Source: Bradyrhizobium sp. STM 3843 (lineage in GTDB: Bacteria; Pseudomonadota; Alphaproteobacteria; Rhizobiales; Xanthobacteraceae). From it: DNA of 38,188 nucleotides. Below are positions 1-7,412 of the stretch, one piece after another (within the stretch, counting starts at the first letter, position 1; each line of letters starts with the position of its first letter). The stretch covers positions 1 to 38,188 of the forward strand of contig NZ_CAFK01000344.1 of NCBI RefSeq assembly GCF_000239815.1. The letters run 5' to 3'. The notes under the pieces are model-generated. The model did not search any database, was not told where the DNA came from, and worked only from the letters and a program-made list of their open reading frames with translations. The translations under genes and the position numbers were made by a program.

Positions 1-403
1 CGTTCGGCGAGATCGCCTGGTTCTGACCCTTGCCGACCCAGCTGTTGGCGGCCTCGCCCTGTCCGCTCTGCTGGAGCTGTTTCATGAGGTCGCCGAGCCC
101 GCCAGAGAGAACGCTGCCGGCCGCACCGCCTGCGAGCAGGCCGCCGAGGCCGCCGGCCAAAATATTGCCGAGGCCTCCCCCGGACGGGGTGCCGCTCGGC
201 GCCGGGGCGGGGGTCTGCGGCGGCGTCGGAGCTGGCGCGGCGTTCGGCTGCGCTCCTGGCGAAAAATGCCTCACCGCTTTCCAGGCGAGCAGCCCAAGGA
301 TCGCCATTGTCAGCGGCGACATGCCGCCGTTCCTTTGCGTGCTCGGATGCGACGGCCCGTTTGGCCCGTTCTGCATGCCATTGAGGATGTCGAGCAAGCC
401 CAT
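1..403 (-). CDS. YidB family (DUF937) protein, 3' end cut by the window
   Basis: The gene runs leftward and leaves the window, so only about 134 N-terminal codons are visible. The start ATG (401-403 on the complement) follows a clear AGGGAGG ribosome site. The protein opens MGLLDILNGMQ, has a short hydrophobic stretch (LTMAILGLLAWKA), then a Pro/Ala linker and a Gly-rich stretch. It continues GGLGDLMKQLQQSGQGE and ANSWVGKGQNQAISP, which is the hallmark of YidB/DUF937 proteins. The biochemical role of this family is unsettled, so I give none. The remaining part should lie just left of base 1. Confidence 0.85.
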   Translation of the reverse strand, partial: MGLLDILNGMQNGPNGPSHPSTQRNGGMSPLTMAILGLLAWKAVRHFSPGAQPNAAPAPTPPQTPAPAPSGTPSGGGLGNILAGGLGGLLAGGAAGSVLSGGLGDLMKQLQQSGQGEAANSWVGKGQNQAISPN

Positions 404-630
404 ATCATGCCTCCCTACGTGCCCCGACAATAAGCGTAGTGATCGGTGATGACGGTTACAAGTCACCCCGCCGAGCATTGTTGAACCCTGTGCGAGCCTC
501 GGCCGGGGATCCCTTGCGTCGCAACGGCCCTCGGTCCCGAAAACGCGGCTGTCCTTGAAAACGCCCGGCTCGGCGCTCACGTCATACAGATGGCGCCTGA
601 CGACGACGTGGCGCGCGGGAGGAGATTAGG
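404..630. other. Divergent intergenic region
   Basis: This gap lies between the leftward YidB gene and the rightward small secreted protein, so it should hold both promoters. I could not pick a convincing -35/-10 pair. The only clear signal is the GGGAGGAG ribosome site at about 618-625, which serves the gene starting at 631. Confidence 0.4.
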
Positions 631-870
631 ATGCGCATTGTCAGGGCTTTAGCCGGCTCCGCTGTGGCCGCGATCGCGGCCTGCAGCATGATGACGTCTG
701 CCGATGCGGCGCCCCCGACAGTGGTGCCATCTCCGGGCTATGATGCGCGGCTGCAGGAGCAAAGGGCGGCGCAGCACGCCGGATCGCCCGATGTGACGGT
801 CGCGCCCGTTCCGCACCGTCACCACCTGCGCGCTCATCGCCATCACAAGCCCGATCGCGCTGCCGAGTAA
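631..870 (+). CDS. Small secreted histidine-rich protein of unknown function
   Basis: A 79-residue protein with a strong ribosome site (GGGAGGAG, five bases before ATG). Residues 1-26 form a Sec signal peptide: MRIVR, a hydrophobic Ala/Val core, then a likely cleavage after SADA. The mature part is only about 53 residues. It is Pro-rich and ends in a His/Arg-rich tail (HRHHLRAHRHHK), which could bind metal ions; that is inference. I recognise no family. A competing frame exists on the other strand over almost the same bases, but it has no ribosome site or signal peptide. The small size and low complexity keep the functional call open. Confidence 0.65.
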   Translation: MRIVRALAGSAVAAIAACSMMTSADAAPPTVVPSPGYDARLQEQRAAQHAGSPDVTVAPVPHRHHLRAHRHHKPDRAAE

Positions 871-909
871 GATTGGCGCCCGCACGCGCAGCGCAGGTTC
901 GGTTCAGCC

Positions 910-1608
910 CTACTTCTCAGCCCGTTTGGCCTTGGATCCCTGAGCGGGCGGGGAACTTTGTCCTGTGAGAAACTTCTTCAGGTCACTCAGCTTGTCCGAC
1001 AGCAGCTGGAAGCTGCAGGACAGGGAGTCCTTGCCGGGTTCCTTGACACAGGGCGCCGCCTTGCCGCCCATGCGCGCGTCGGCGGTTGCTGCCGGTTTGC
1101 TCGGCCTCTGCATCGGAAGCGGCACCCGCTTGGGGTCGACCCCGGCCCGCATCGGCTCGATCGCAACAGGCTCCGGTTCGATTGCCGCCCGCGCCGGGAG
1201 ATCGCGCAGCGACGCCTGCTGCAAATCCTGCGGCCGCGACCGCGCCATCACAGCCGTGGCGACATTGTCGTGTCGGTGGTTTTCCAGATAGAGCGAATAT
1301 TGCTGGTCGATATATTTCTGCTCTTCCGGCGTCGGATTGGGACCGGCAATATCGAAGGCGCGGTCCTGCATGAAATCATAATACGTGTAGCCGCCTCCCA
1401 GCTTGCGGCGACCCGCAAATTTGGCGTTGCACTGTGCAAGCGCTGCCGTCTTCTCTTCCTTGGTGGCGGATTTTTCAGCGAGATCGGCGCATTCTTCGAA
1501 GTCGGCCGGCGCCCGGCTCCACCATTGCGCGTATGCACGTTCAGATTGCAAAGTCGCCAATCCGGACGCAGCGACAACAAGCAGAACTGGTAAGCGGGAT
1601 GCGAACAC
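910..1608 (-). CDS. Secreted hypothetical protein
   Basis: A 232-residue protein if it starts at the GTG at 1606-1608, which lies about eight bases after AAGGA on the complement. A TTG at 1615-1617 is also in frame but touches that ribosome site, so I prefer the GTG. The N-terminus is a signal peptide (SRLPVLLVVAASGLATL, cleavage near AYA-QWW). The mature protein begins with a Cys-containing helical segment (FEECADLAEKSATKEEK) and a Tyr-rich patch (GGGYTYYDFMQ). A Pro/Arg-rich low-complexity middle follows, then a C-terminal Cys pair (APCVKEP and SLSCSF). I know no function. It converges on the small secreted gene at 631-870 with a 39-base gap. Confidence 0.7.
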   Translation of the reverse strand: MFASRLPVLLVVAASGLATLQSERAYAQWWSRAPADFEECADLAEKSATKEEKTAALAQCNAKFAGRRKLGGGYTYYDFMQDRAFDIAGPNPTPEEQKYIDQQYSLYLENHRHDNVATAVMARSRPQDLQQASLRDLPARAAIEPEPVAIEPMRAGVDPKRVPLPMQRPSKPAATADARMGGKAAPCVKEPGKDSLSCSFQLLSDKLSDLKKFLTGQSSPPAQGSKAKRAEK

Positions 1609-1957
1609 GAACGACAATCCTTAGCGGCTATCCTGTGAAATGACGACGAATTGTCGCCAATTTGCGGCGATGTGTCACCGCAATGCTGCGCTTTTTATGG
1701 CTTTCTTTGTTGCTCATTCTGGCGTTGTGATGAAGACGACACATTCAGATTGTTCATCTCGCGCGAAAACCCGATTTATGACCTTTGATGTGGCGCAAAA
1801 GCCATGTCGCGCATCATGCCACGATCCCTTCGTCTCCCTGAGGTAGAATTGCGTTAATTTTGACGATGTAAAGATTGAATTGACGAGTCACAGGTTTGGC
1901 TATAAGTTTATCTTGACAGTGGAAAGATATCGAGCCGGCGATGATCGGAGGCGGAAG
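1609..1957. other. Intergenic region, comparatively AT-rich
   Basis: About 350 bases separate two divergent genes. The part from about 1640 to 1930 is richer in A+T than the surroundings and probably carries the promoter of the flavoprotein gene at 1958. Short open frames occur here, but none has a ribosome site or recognisable protein. I see no repeat or RNA structure that I would defend. Confidence 0.4.
1880..1906 (+). promoter_or_regulatory. Possible sigma-70-type promoter for the flavoprotein gene
   Basis: TTGACG at 1880-1885 and TATAAG at 1901-1906 are separated by 15 bases, slightly short of the optimum. They lie about 50 bases upstream of the ATG at 1958. A second TTGACA at 1913-1918 has no matching -10 box. 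Both the short spacer and the absence of any start-site data keep confidence low. Confidence 0.3.
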
Positions 1958-4090
1958 ATGAAGATATTCCTCACCGTCAAGCTTGCGCTGCTTCCATTTG
2001 CAGCATTCTGGGCATTGCTCGCCGCGCATCATCTAGATTGGGCGGCTTGGGCCGGCCTGACGCTCTCGCTTGCTTTCAACATCTGGCGGGCCATGCGCCA
2101 GGAGCTTGTCGTCCTGGAACTCGGTAGCCTCGCTTTGTTCTTGCTCCTGACAATCGGTGCCGATGTGGCGCCGGAGTGGATGGCTGCGAACGCGCTGTGG
2201 TTCTCCTTCGCGGGTCTCGCCGCAATCAGCTTCGTTTCGCTCATCGTGGGCAGGCCGTGGACCGCCGATTATTCGCGCTTGGCCCATCCGGAAAATGCAT
2301 CGACGCCGCAGTTCCATCTCGTCAATGCCGCCATGAGTGGATTGTGGGGGGTGTTGTTTGCCGCGCTGGCGGTGTGTCGCTGGGCCGGCGTCGCGTCGTG
2401 GATCACGACATCGATTGTCATCGTCGGCGCGTTGATCTCGATCTTCGGGCCGCAGCTTGCCATTCGCGTCATCCTGCAGCGTTTGCGTGCTTCACACGAA
2501 GAGTTTCGCTGGCTCGCGCCGGCCTTTGCCAACACCCCGGAGCATGATTGCGATGTCGCCGTGGTCGGAGCCGGCATTGGCGGGCTGACCGCGGCGGCGC
2601 TGCTCGCCGATGTCGGCCTCAGGGTCAAGGTCTTCGACCACCACGTCGTGGCAGGCGGCTTTTGCCACACCTATCTGCGCAAGGCCCATCACGACAACAA
2701 GCCTGTGCTCTATCGCTTCGACGCCGGGCCGCACGATTTTTCCGGCGTGTGGAACGGCGGCCCCGTCGATAGCCTGCTGCAAAGGCTTGGCGTCGCCGAT
2801 CGCCTGCAGTGGAAGCGTGTCACCCACAGCTATCATCTGGCGGGCAAGCGGATCGATGTGCCGGAGGACTGGCGCGGCTATGTGCGGCTGCTCTGCGAGG
2901 CGTTTCCCGACAGCGCAACCGGCTTGACCAGGCTGTTCGACATCATCCACACCATCTTCGAAGACATGTATTCGACCGGCGAGGGCCGCAGCGGCATTCC
3001 GGGCATGCCGGAATCGCTCGAGGCGATGCTGGCCTTTCCCAAGAAGCATCCGCAGGCCTTCCGCTGGATGGATCGCCCGTTCGACGAATTGGTGTCGGCG
3101 CATGTGTCTGACCCGCAGGCGGTGCGCTATCTCAATGCGCTGTCGGGCTACCTCGGTGACGGCACCGAGCGGTTGACCTGCGCGCAGATGGTCCCGATCT
3201 TCGGTTATTATTTCAAGGGCGGCTACTATCCGCTTGGTGGCTCCGGCCACTTTGCCGACGTGCTGGTCGAAGCCATCGAAGCGCGCGGCGGCGAGGTCCG
3301 GCTGAAATCGCCGGTGCGCCGCATTCTTGTGGAGCAGGGGCGCGCCTCAGGTGTCGTGCTGGGCGATGGCAGCACGATCCGTGCGCAGGCCGTGGTCTCG
3401 AATGCCGATCTCCGCCACACCTTCCTCGACCTCATCGCGCCGGACGCCTTGCCGCGCGATTTCCAGGCGCGCGTTGCTGCAGCTGAGCCTGCGAACTCCG
3501 CCTTCAGCGTGCATCTTGGCCTCGACATCGTTCCGGATATCGCGCCGGCCACCCACCTCGATGCGCCGATGGGCGTCGGAATTGCCGTGATGTCCAAGCT
3601 CGATCCCTCGGCGGCGCCGCAAGGGCACGCCACGATGACCTTGATCAGTCTCGTGCCACACCACGACGCCAAGGCATGGTTCCCGGACCAGAGCGGCGGC
3701 GATGATTGGAAGCAATGGCGCCGCTCACCAGACTACGAAGCGCGCAAGCAGGCGATCGGCGACAGCATGATCGCGGCCGTCGAGACCGTCATCCCCGGCC
3801 TCTCCCAGCACATCGTCTATCGCACCGATGCCAGCCCCGTCACCTATGCGCGCTATGACTGGGCCAGTTCGGGCGCGATCTATGGCGTGTCCGGGCGGGG
3901 GCAGTTGAGGGGGGCGAAATCGCCGTTGCGCAATCTCGTCATTGCCGGCGGCGGCAATGCTGGCGCGGGCGTCGAGGCGGTCGTGATCTCGGGCGCGGAA
4001 GCTGCCGAAGCGTTGGTGCCGGGGCTGCTGGCACGCAAGCCTGCCGAAGCGATGCAGCCAGTAACGATACGGGTGCCGGCACCGGCTTAG
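1958..4090 (+). CDS. Membrane-anchored phytoene desaturase/RetSat-like FAD oxidoreductase
   Basis: A 710-residue protein. The ATG at 1958 has a GGAGGCGGAAG ribosome site; an in-frame ATG 26 codons upstream lacks one. Residues 1-175 hold about six hydrophobic segments. A Rossmann FAD motif follows at 198-210 (DVAVVGAGIGG), then a second flavin-contact motif of the CrtI type (VAGGFCHTY). The C-terminal signature LRNLVIAGGGNAGAGVEA matches the phytoene desaturase and all-trans-retinol 13,14-reductase superfamily. Such enzymes normally run about 500 residues without a polytopic N-terminal domain, so this looks like a fusion. No carotenoid synthesis gene is adjacent. The substrate is unknown; a polyisoprenoid or other unsaturated lipid held in the membrane would fit, by inference. 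A bPH-like membrane protein follows about 50 bases downstream. Confidence 0.85.
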   Translation: MKIFLTVKLALLPFAAFWALLAAHHLDWAAWAGLTLSLAFNIWRAMRQELVVLELGSLALFLLLTIGADVAPEWMAANALWFSFAGLAAISFVSLIVGRPWTADYSRLAHPENASTPQFHLVNAAMSGLWGVLFAALAVCRWAGVASWITTSIVIVGALISIFGPQLAIRVILQRLRASHEEFRWLAPAFANTPEHDCDVAVVGAGIGGLTAAALLADVGLRVKVFDHHVVAGGFCHTYLRKAHHDNKPVLYRFDAGPHDFSGVWNGGPVDSLLQRLGVADRLQWKRVTHSYHLAGKRIDVPEDWRGYVRLLCEAFPDSATGLTRLFDIIHTIFEDMYSTGEGRSGIPGMPESLEAMLAFPKKHPQAFRWMDRPFDELVSAHVSDPQAVRYLNALSGYLGDGTERLTCAQMVPIFGYYFKGGYYPLGGSGHFADVLVEAIEARGGEVRLKSPVRRILVEQGRASGVVLGDGSTIRAQAVVSNADLRHTFLDLIAPDALPRDFQARVAAAEPANSAFSVHLGLDIVPDIAPATHLDAPMGVGIAVMSKLDPSAAPQGHATMTLISLVPHHDAKAWFPDQSGGDDWKQWRRSPDYEARKQAIGDSMIAAVETVIPGLSQHIVYRTDASPVTYARYDWASSGAIYGVSGRGQLRGAKSPLRNLVIAGGGNAGAGVEAVVISGAEAAEALVPGLLARKPAEAMQPVTIRVPAPA

Positions 4091-4141
4091 GCGAGGCGCA
4101 GATGCGCTATACTGTCGCGGCCTGCTTTGGGGGAAGTGGCC

Positions 4142-4600
4142 GTGCCGTATCGTCACACGCAGCCGGGGACGTTCAGTGTCGCGACCTGTCTTGTGTCCGG
4201 CACATTCGGCGCCCTGCTGCTATGGAATGCAGACCACCATTCATCGGCCATGACGTTGCTGATCGTCGAATCGGTTGTCGCAGTGCTGTTCTCGTCGCTG
4301 ACGGTCGAGGTGGGCAGGCGCGAGCTGCGCTGGCATTTCGGTCCGGGACTTTGGCGTCACAAGGTGCCGCTCATCGCGATCAAGGAGATCGCCGTGGTTC
4401 GCAATGGCTGGTGGCACGGCTTGGGCCTTCGATTTGGCTCGGGCTTCCGGCTCTACAGCGTGTCCGGCCTCGATGCCGTTGAGCTGAGGCTCGCTCCGAA
4501 CGACGTGCGCCGGATCGGCACCAATGATCCGCACGGGCTCGCGGAGGCGATCCGCGCGGCACGCTCGCGCACGGATGATGCCGAAGATCAGGGCGTGTAG
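4142..4600 (+). CDS. Small membrane protein with a PH-like C-terminal domain
   Basis: About 152 residues. I chose the GTG at 4142 because GGGGG lies eight bases upstream; TTG at 4127 and GTG at 4136 are in-frame alternatives. Two hydrophobic segments at about residues 12-29 and 36-55 are followed by a beta-rich part: RELRWHFGPGLWRHKVPLIAIKEIAVVRNGWW. That pattern resembles bacterial PH-domain proteins such as the YdbS/bPH type. The function is unknown. Its last 13 bases overlap the 3' end of the convergent peptidase-like gene. It probably shares a transcript with the upstream flavoprotein gene. Confidence 0.65.
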   Translation: MPYRHTQPGTFSVATCLVSGTFGALLLWNADHHSSAMTLLIVESVVAVLFSSLTVEVGRRELRWHFGPGLWRHKVPLIAIKEIAVVRNGWWHGLGLRFGSGFRLYSVSGLDAVELRLAPNDVRRIGTNDPHGLAEAIRAARSRTDDAEDQGV

Positions 4601-5523
4601 AGATATTTGAGCAAGGTGCGGCCGACCGTCTGCAGGCTGGCCGCCGAACATTGCTCGATCGTATCTTGCGTGGTGTTGAAATAGGGCTCGTAGTCGAAAT
4701 CGATCACCAGAAAACCGGGAATGCCGGCCTCCTGAAACGCGGTGTGATCGTCACTGATCGGATAAGCAGTGGGCGTCGTCGGAAAGGCCGACGGTGCGAT
4801 CGCCTTGCCGATGGCCCAGAATTTCTGCACCTCCGGTCCCGCCGAGGCAAGCGACGACGGGTCGGGCTTGAGCGCAAGATCCCTGTCGCAGACCATGTCG
4901 AAATCGACAATCTTCTCCGGCCTGCGGTTCGGGTAATAGTCCTTAAGATGTGTGACGAAATGGGGCGAGCCGAGCGGGTGCCAGGTCGGATCCCCCGCAC
5001 CGAGCGATTTTGGTCCTTCCTCGCCGTCGAAGAAGATCATGTCGATGCCGATGTCGGGCTTGGGCGAGAGCGACAGCACGCGCGCGGTCTCCAGCAGCAG
5101 CGCAACGGCGGAGGCCGAGTTGTTAGCGCCGGGCATCGGCGCATCCGGCGTCTTGGGGTCGCGATAGGCCTTGACGATGCTGTCGTAATGCGTGGCGACG
5201 ATGATGCGCCGCGGGTTCTGCACCTGGAAGCGGGCGATGATGTTGGTCAGATGGATCGGCTTGCCGTCGTCGCCGGGCTCGGTGAAGCTCTGCGTCAGCA
5301 CCGCGTCGGTCGCGCTCTTGGCCATCGCCGACTTGATATAGTCGATCGTCTGTTGATGGCCGGGGGCTCCCATAGAGCGCGGCGTGAAGCGCAGGAGGTC
5401 GGCGATCGAGCCGAGCGCGCGCTGTCCGTCCCACAGCTCGGTCGCCGGTTCCGCCGCCACGGTTGGTTGTGCCACGCAGAGCAAGAGCGCTGCGACCGCG
5501 ATAGGACGATACAAACCCGTCAT
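4588..5523 (-). CDS. Exported M28-family peptidase / glutaminyl-cyclase-like protein
   Basis: A 311-residue protein with a signal peptide (hydrophobic core AVAALLLCVAQP, cleavage near VAA). The M28 fold is evident: RIIVATHYDS with H112, PGANNSAS at 132-138, FFDGEEG with E168-E169, DFDMVCD, and late DDHTAF carrying the last His ligand. Length and the late DDH motif resemble secreted glutaminyl cyclases as much as aminopeptidases, so the reaction is open. In the family the second residue after GA is a metal-ligand Asp; here it is Asn135 (codon AAC). This may lower or alter zinc binding. A GAGG ribosome site precedes the ATG. It is the last gene of the operon that begins at 7082, with only 21 bases between it and the membrane protein. 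Confidence 0.8.
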   Translation of the reverse strand: MTGLYRPIAVAALLLCVAQPTVAAEPATELWDGQRALGSIADLLRFTPRSMGAPGHQQTIDYIKSAMAKSATDAVLTQSFTEPGDDGKPIHLTNIIARFQVQNPRRIIVATHYDSIVKAYRDPKTPDAPMPGANNSASAVALLLETARVLSLSPKPDIGIDMIFFDGEEGPKSLGAGDPTWHPLGSPHFVTHLKDYYPNRRPEKIVDFDMVCDRDLALKPDPSSLASAGPEVQKFWAIGKAIAPSAFPTTPTAYPISDDHTAFQEAGIPGFLVIDFDYEPYFNTTQDTIEQCSAASLQTVGRTLLKYLYTP

Positions 5524-5544
5524 CCGTGACCTCGCTCGACCAAG

Positions 5545-6162
5545 CTACGACGCTCGCTTCCCGAATGGGATGAAGAGGATGCCGGCACAGACCGCAAGTG
5601 CCAGCGCGAAGAGATAGGTGATCGCGCGCGAACCGATCAAAGGGATCAGCGTGAACGTCGTGAACAGCGTGCCCACGACATTGCCGATCGTCGAGACGCC
5701 ATAGACAAGGCCCGCGACACGGCCTGCCTCGGCGGCCGATCGGGTCAACAGGCTGACCGCGATCGGCGAGAAGGTGCCAAGCAGAGTCAATGGGATCAGC
5801 AGCAGGGCGGTCGATGCCAAAAGCGTCGCGCTGGGGCCATCGCCGATGTGGTCGAGGATATTGGCCATCACCGGATCGGCCGTCGCCGGCACCAGCGCGA
5901 GATAGGCCGCGGCAATCAGGATCATGGTGCCGATGGTCCGCGGCGACGGATGGCGGTCGACGATGGCGCTGCCGGCGAAATAGCCGATGGCGAGCGCGCA
6001 GAGCACGGTCGAGATCAGGCTTGCCCAGGTGCCGATGCCGCCGCCGAAATAGGGAAACAGATAGCGGCTGCCGAGCATCTCGAAGCCCATCAGCACGCTG
6101 CCGACGATGAAGGAGCAAATATAGATCGCAAGCAGGCCCGCGCGGGAGAGAGCAGCGGTCAC
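5545..6162 (-). CDS. Six-helix membrane protein like the transporter half of MFS/spermidine-synthase fusions
   Basis: A 205-residue protein starting at GTG 6160-6162, which overlaps the upstream TGA in a GTGA. This four-base overlap implies translational coupling. About six membrane segments are visible. The early motif FEMLGSRYLFPYFGGGIGTW followed by ASLISTVLCALAIGY is typical of the membrane half of bacterial fused MFS/spermidine-synthase proteins. Here that half is a separate protein encoded after the enzymatic half, not fused to it. The transport or anchoring role is unknown. It most likely acts with the SpeE-like protein encoded just upstream. Confidence 0.75.
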   Translation of the reverse strand: MTAALSRAGLLAIYICSFIVGSVLMGFEMLGSRYLFPYFGGGIGTWASLISTVLCALAIGYFAGSAIVDRHPSPRTIGTMILIAAAYLALVPATADPVMANILDHIGDGPSATLLASTALLLIPLTLLGTFSPIAVSLLTRSAAEAGRVAGLVYGVSTIGNVVGTLFTTFTLIPLIGSRAITYLFALALAVCAGILFIPFGKRAS

Positions 6163-7082
6163 GGCAGTTTCCTGTTGTGACGCTCGATGCTCTTCAAATT
6201 CTCCACCGGCGCGAAGTCGTCGCTCAAGATCTTGGCATTGGCATCGATCACATCGCCGCCGTTGACGTCGATGCGGCGGCGTTCCGCCAGCATGTCGGCC
6301 AGCCGGTAGCGCAGGCCATAGGCCTTGTCGCGCTCCTGCGCGAGCGCCGCCAGGTCCTCCGGCTTTCGCTCGTCGCCGAGATAGGCGACCGTCACGATGT
6401 TGCCCTCGGCGCGGTAGAAGTCGAGCTGGGGAAACACTGCATTGATCGTCTTCACCGCCGAATCGAACAGCATGGTCGAAGGCTCGACATTCTGTGCGAC
6501 CACGCCGCCGTCGGCGAGGTGATCCTTGACCAGCTGATAGAATTCCTTGGTCAACAGATGGAACGGGACGAACGGGCCGCGATAGGCGTCGATCAGGATG
6601 ATGTCGTAGCGATCCTTGGCTTCCTGCAGGAACAGCCGGCCGTCGCGGTTGGCGACGTGGAAATTGGGCTCCTCCTTGATGCCGAAATATTTTTTGGCCA
6701 GCTCCAGCACGGTCGGGTCGAGCTCGACCGAGGTCACGGGAACGTCGGGCAGGAAGCGGTGCAGATACCAGGCGGTGCGGCCGCCGCCGAAGCCGATTTC
6801 CAGGATCGAATGCACGTCCTTGGCGTACATCAAGGTCGCGGTCATGAAGCGCGTGTAGTCGACCGGCAGATCCTTCTCGTCGCGGGTGTTGTAGACACTT
6901 TCGGTGTAGATGCGGCGGTTGTGGCCGAAGGTCATGCTGCGATAGGGCGGCTGCTCGTACACATAGATGTTGTTGTAGAGCGACTCTTTCGACTCCAGGA
7001 GATTGCGGGTGTCCTGCGCCTGGCTGGCTGCGGCGGTGAGGCAGCAGGCGAGGATGCCGAAAATGACCGATCGGATGCGCAT
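6159..7082 (-). CDS. Exported spermidine-synthase-like (SpeE-fold) protein
   Basis: A 307-residue protein. Residues 1-23 are a signal peptide (MRIRSVIFGILACCLTAAASQA-Q). The rest has the Rossmann core of spermidine synthases and related methyltransferases: ILEIGFGGGRTAW for the nucleotide pocket, VTSVELDP for the ribose-binding acidic residue, NRDGRLFL, and DIILIDAYRGP where canonical enzymes have a catalytic DSTDP-like loop. The glycine loop and catalytic loop both differ from classical SpeE, so I do not call it a true spermidine synthase. Export is unexpected, because decarboxylated SAM is cytoplasmic. It is first in a three-gene operon with a membrane partner and an M28-like protein. The GAGGG upstream of the ATG is about 14 bases away, which is rather far. 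Confidence 0.75.
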   Translation of the reverse strand: MRIRSVIFGILACCLTAAASQAQDTRNLLESKESLYNNIYVYEQPPYRSMTFGHNRRIYTESVYNTRDEKDLPVDYTRFMTATLMYAKDVHSILEIGFGGGRTAWYLHRFLPDVPVTSVELDPTVLELAKKYFGIKEEPNFHVANRDGRLFLQEAKDRYDIILIDAYRGPFVPFHLLTKEFYQLVKDHLADGGVVAQNVEPSTMLFDSAVKTINAVFPQLDFYRAEGNIVTVAYLGDERKPEDLAALAQERDKAYGLRYRLADMLAERRRIDVNGGDVIDANAKILSDDFAPVENLKSIERHNRKLP

Positions 7083-7412
7083 CGACGTGTCTGTTTCCCT
7101 CGGCTGGATGATCAGGCGGCGTGTCGTGGCAGGCAGGACCGGGGTGTATGGAGCTGATCCATCGGCCACCGGGCGCAGGCACGTCCGGCGGGATCTCGGG
7201 GCGATAGCCCGGTTCCGCGCCGGCGCCGCTCTCTTAGACCATCGGCCCCGGCTCGGATAGTGAAACCGCTGGTCCCAAACGGGGCTGTGATCGGCCCCCG
7301 CGGCCCGACAACCGGCTGTGCCCTGGTCAGTTCCCGGAACGTTGTCCCGGCACGGGTTGACTCGCGCGGGCCGCTCCCCGCATCTGGCGAGGCCGCCGGG
7401 GAGATCGCTGGA
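7083..7412. other. Divergent intergenic region
   Basis: About 330 bases lie between the leftward SpeE-like operon and the rightward hydrolase. Both promoters should be here. A TTGACT at 7357-7362 has no convincing -10 partner. The frame of the hydrolase stays open back to 7260, but those codons lack a ribosome site and precede an obvious signal peptide start. I see no repeat or RNA gene. Confidence 0.4.

Noticed and set aside
5545..7182. A single 545-codon minus-strand frame that could be read as one fused protein
   Set aside because: Its first two thirds are an out-of-frame shadow of the SpeE-like gene. The real membrane protein begins at the GTG at 6160-6162 that overlaps the SpeE-like stop.
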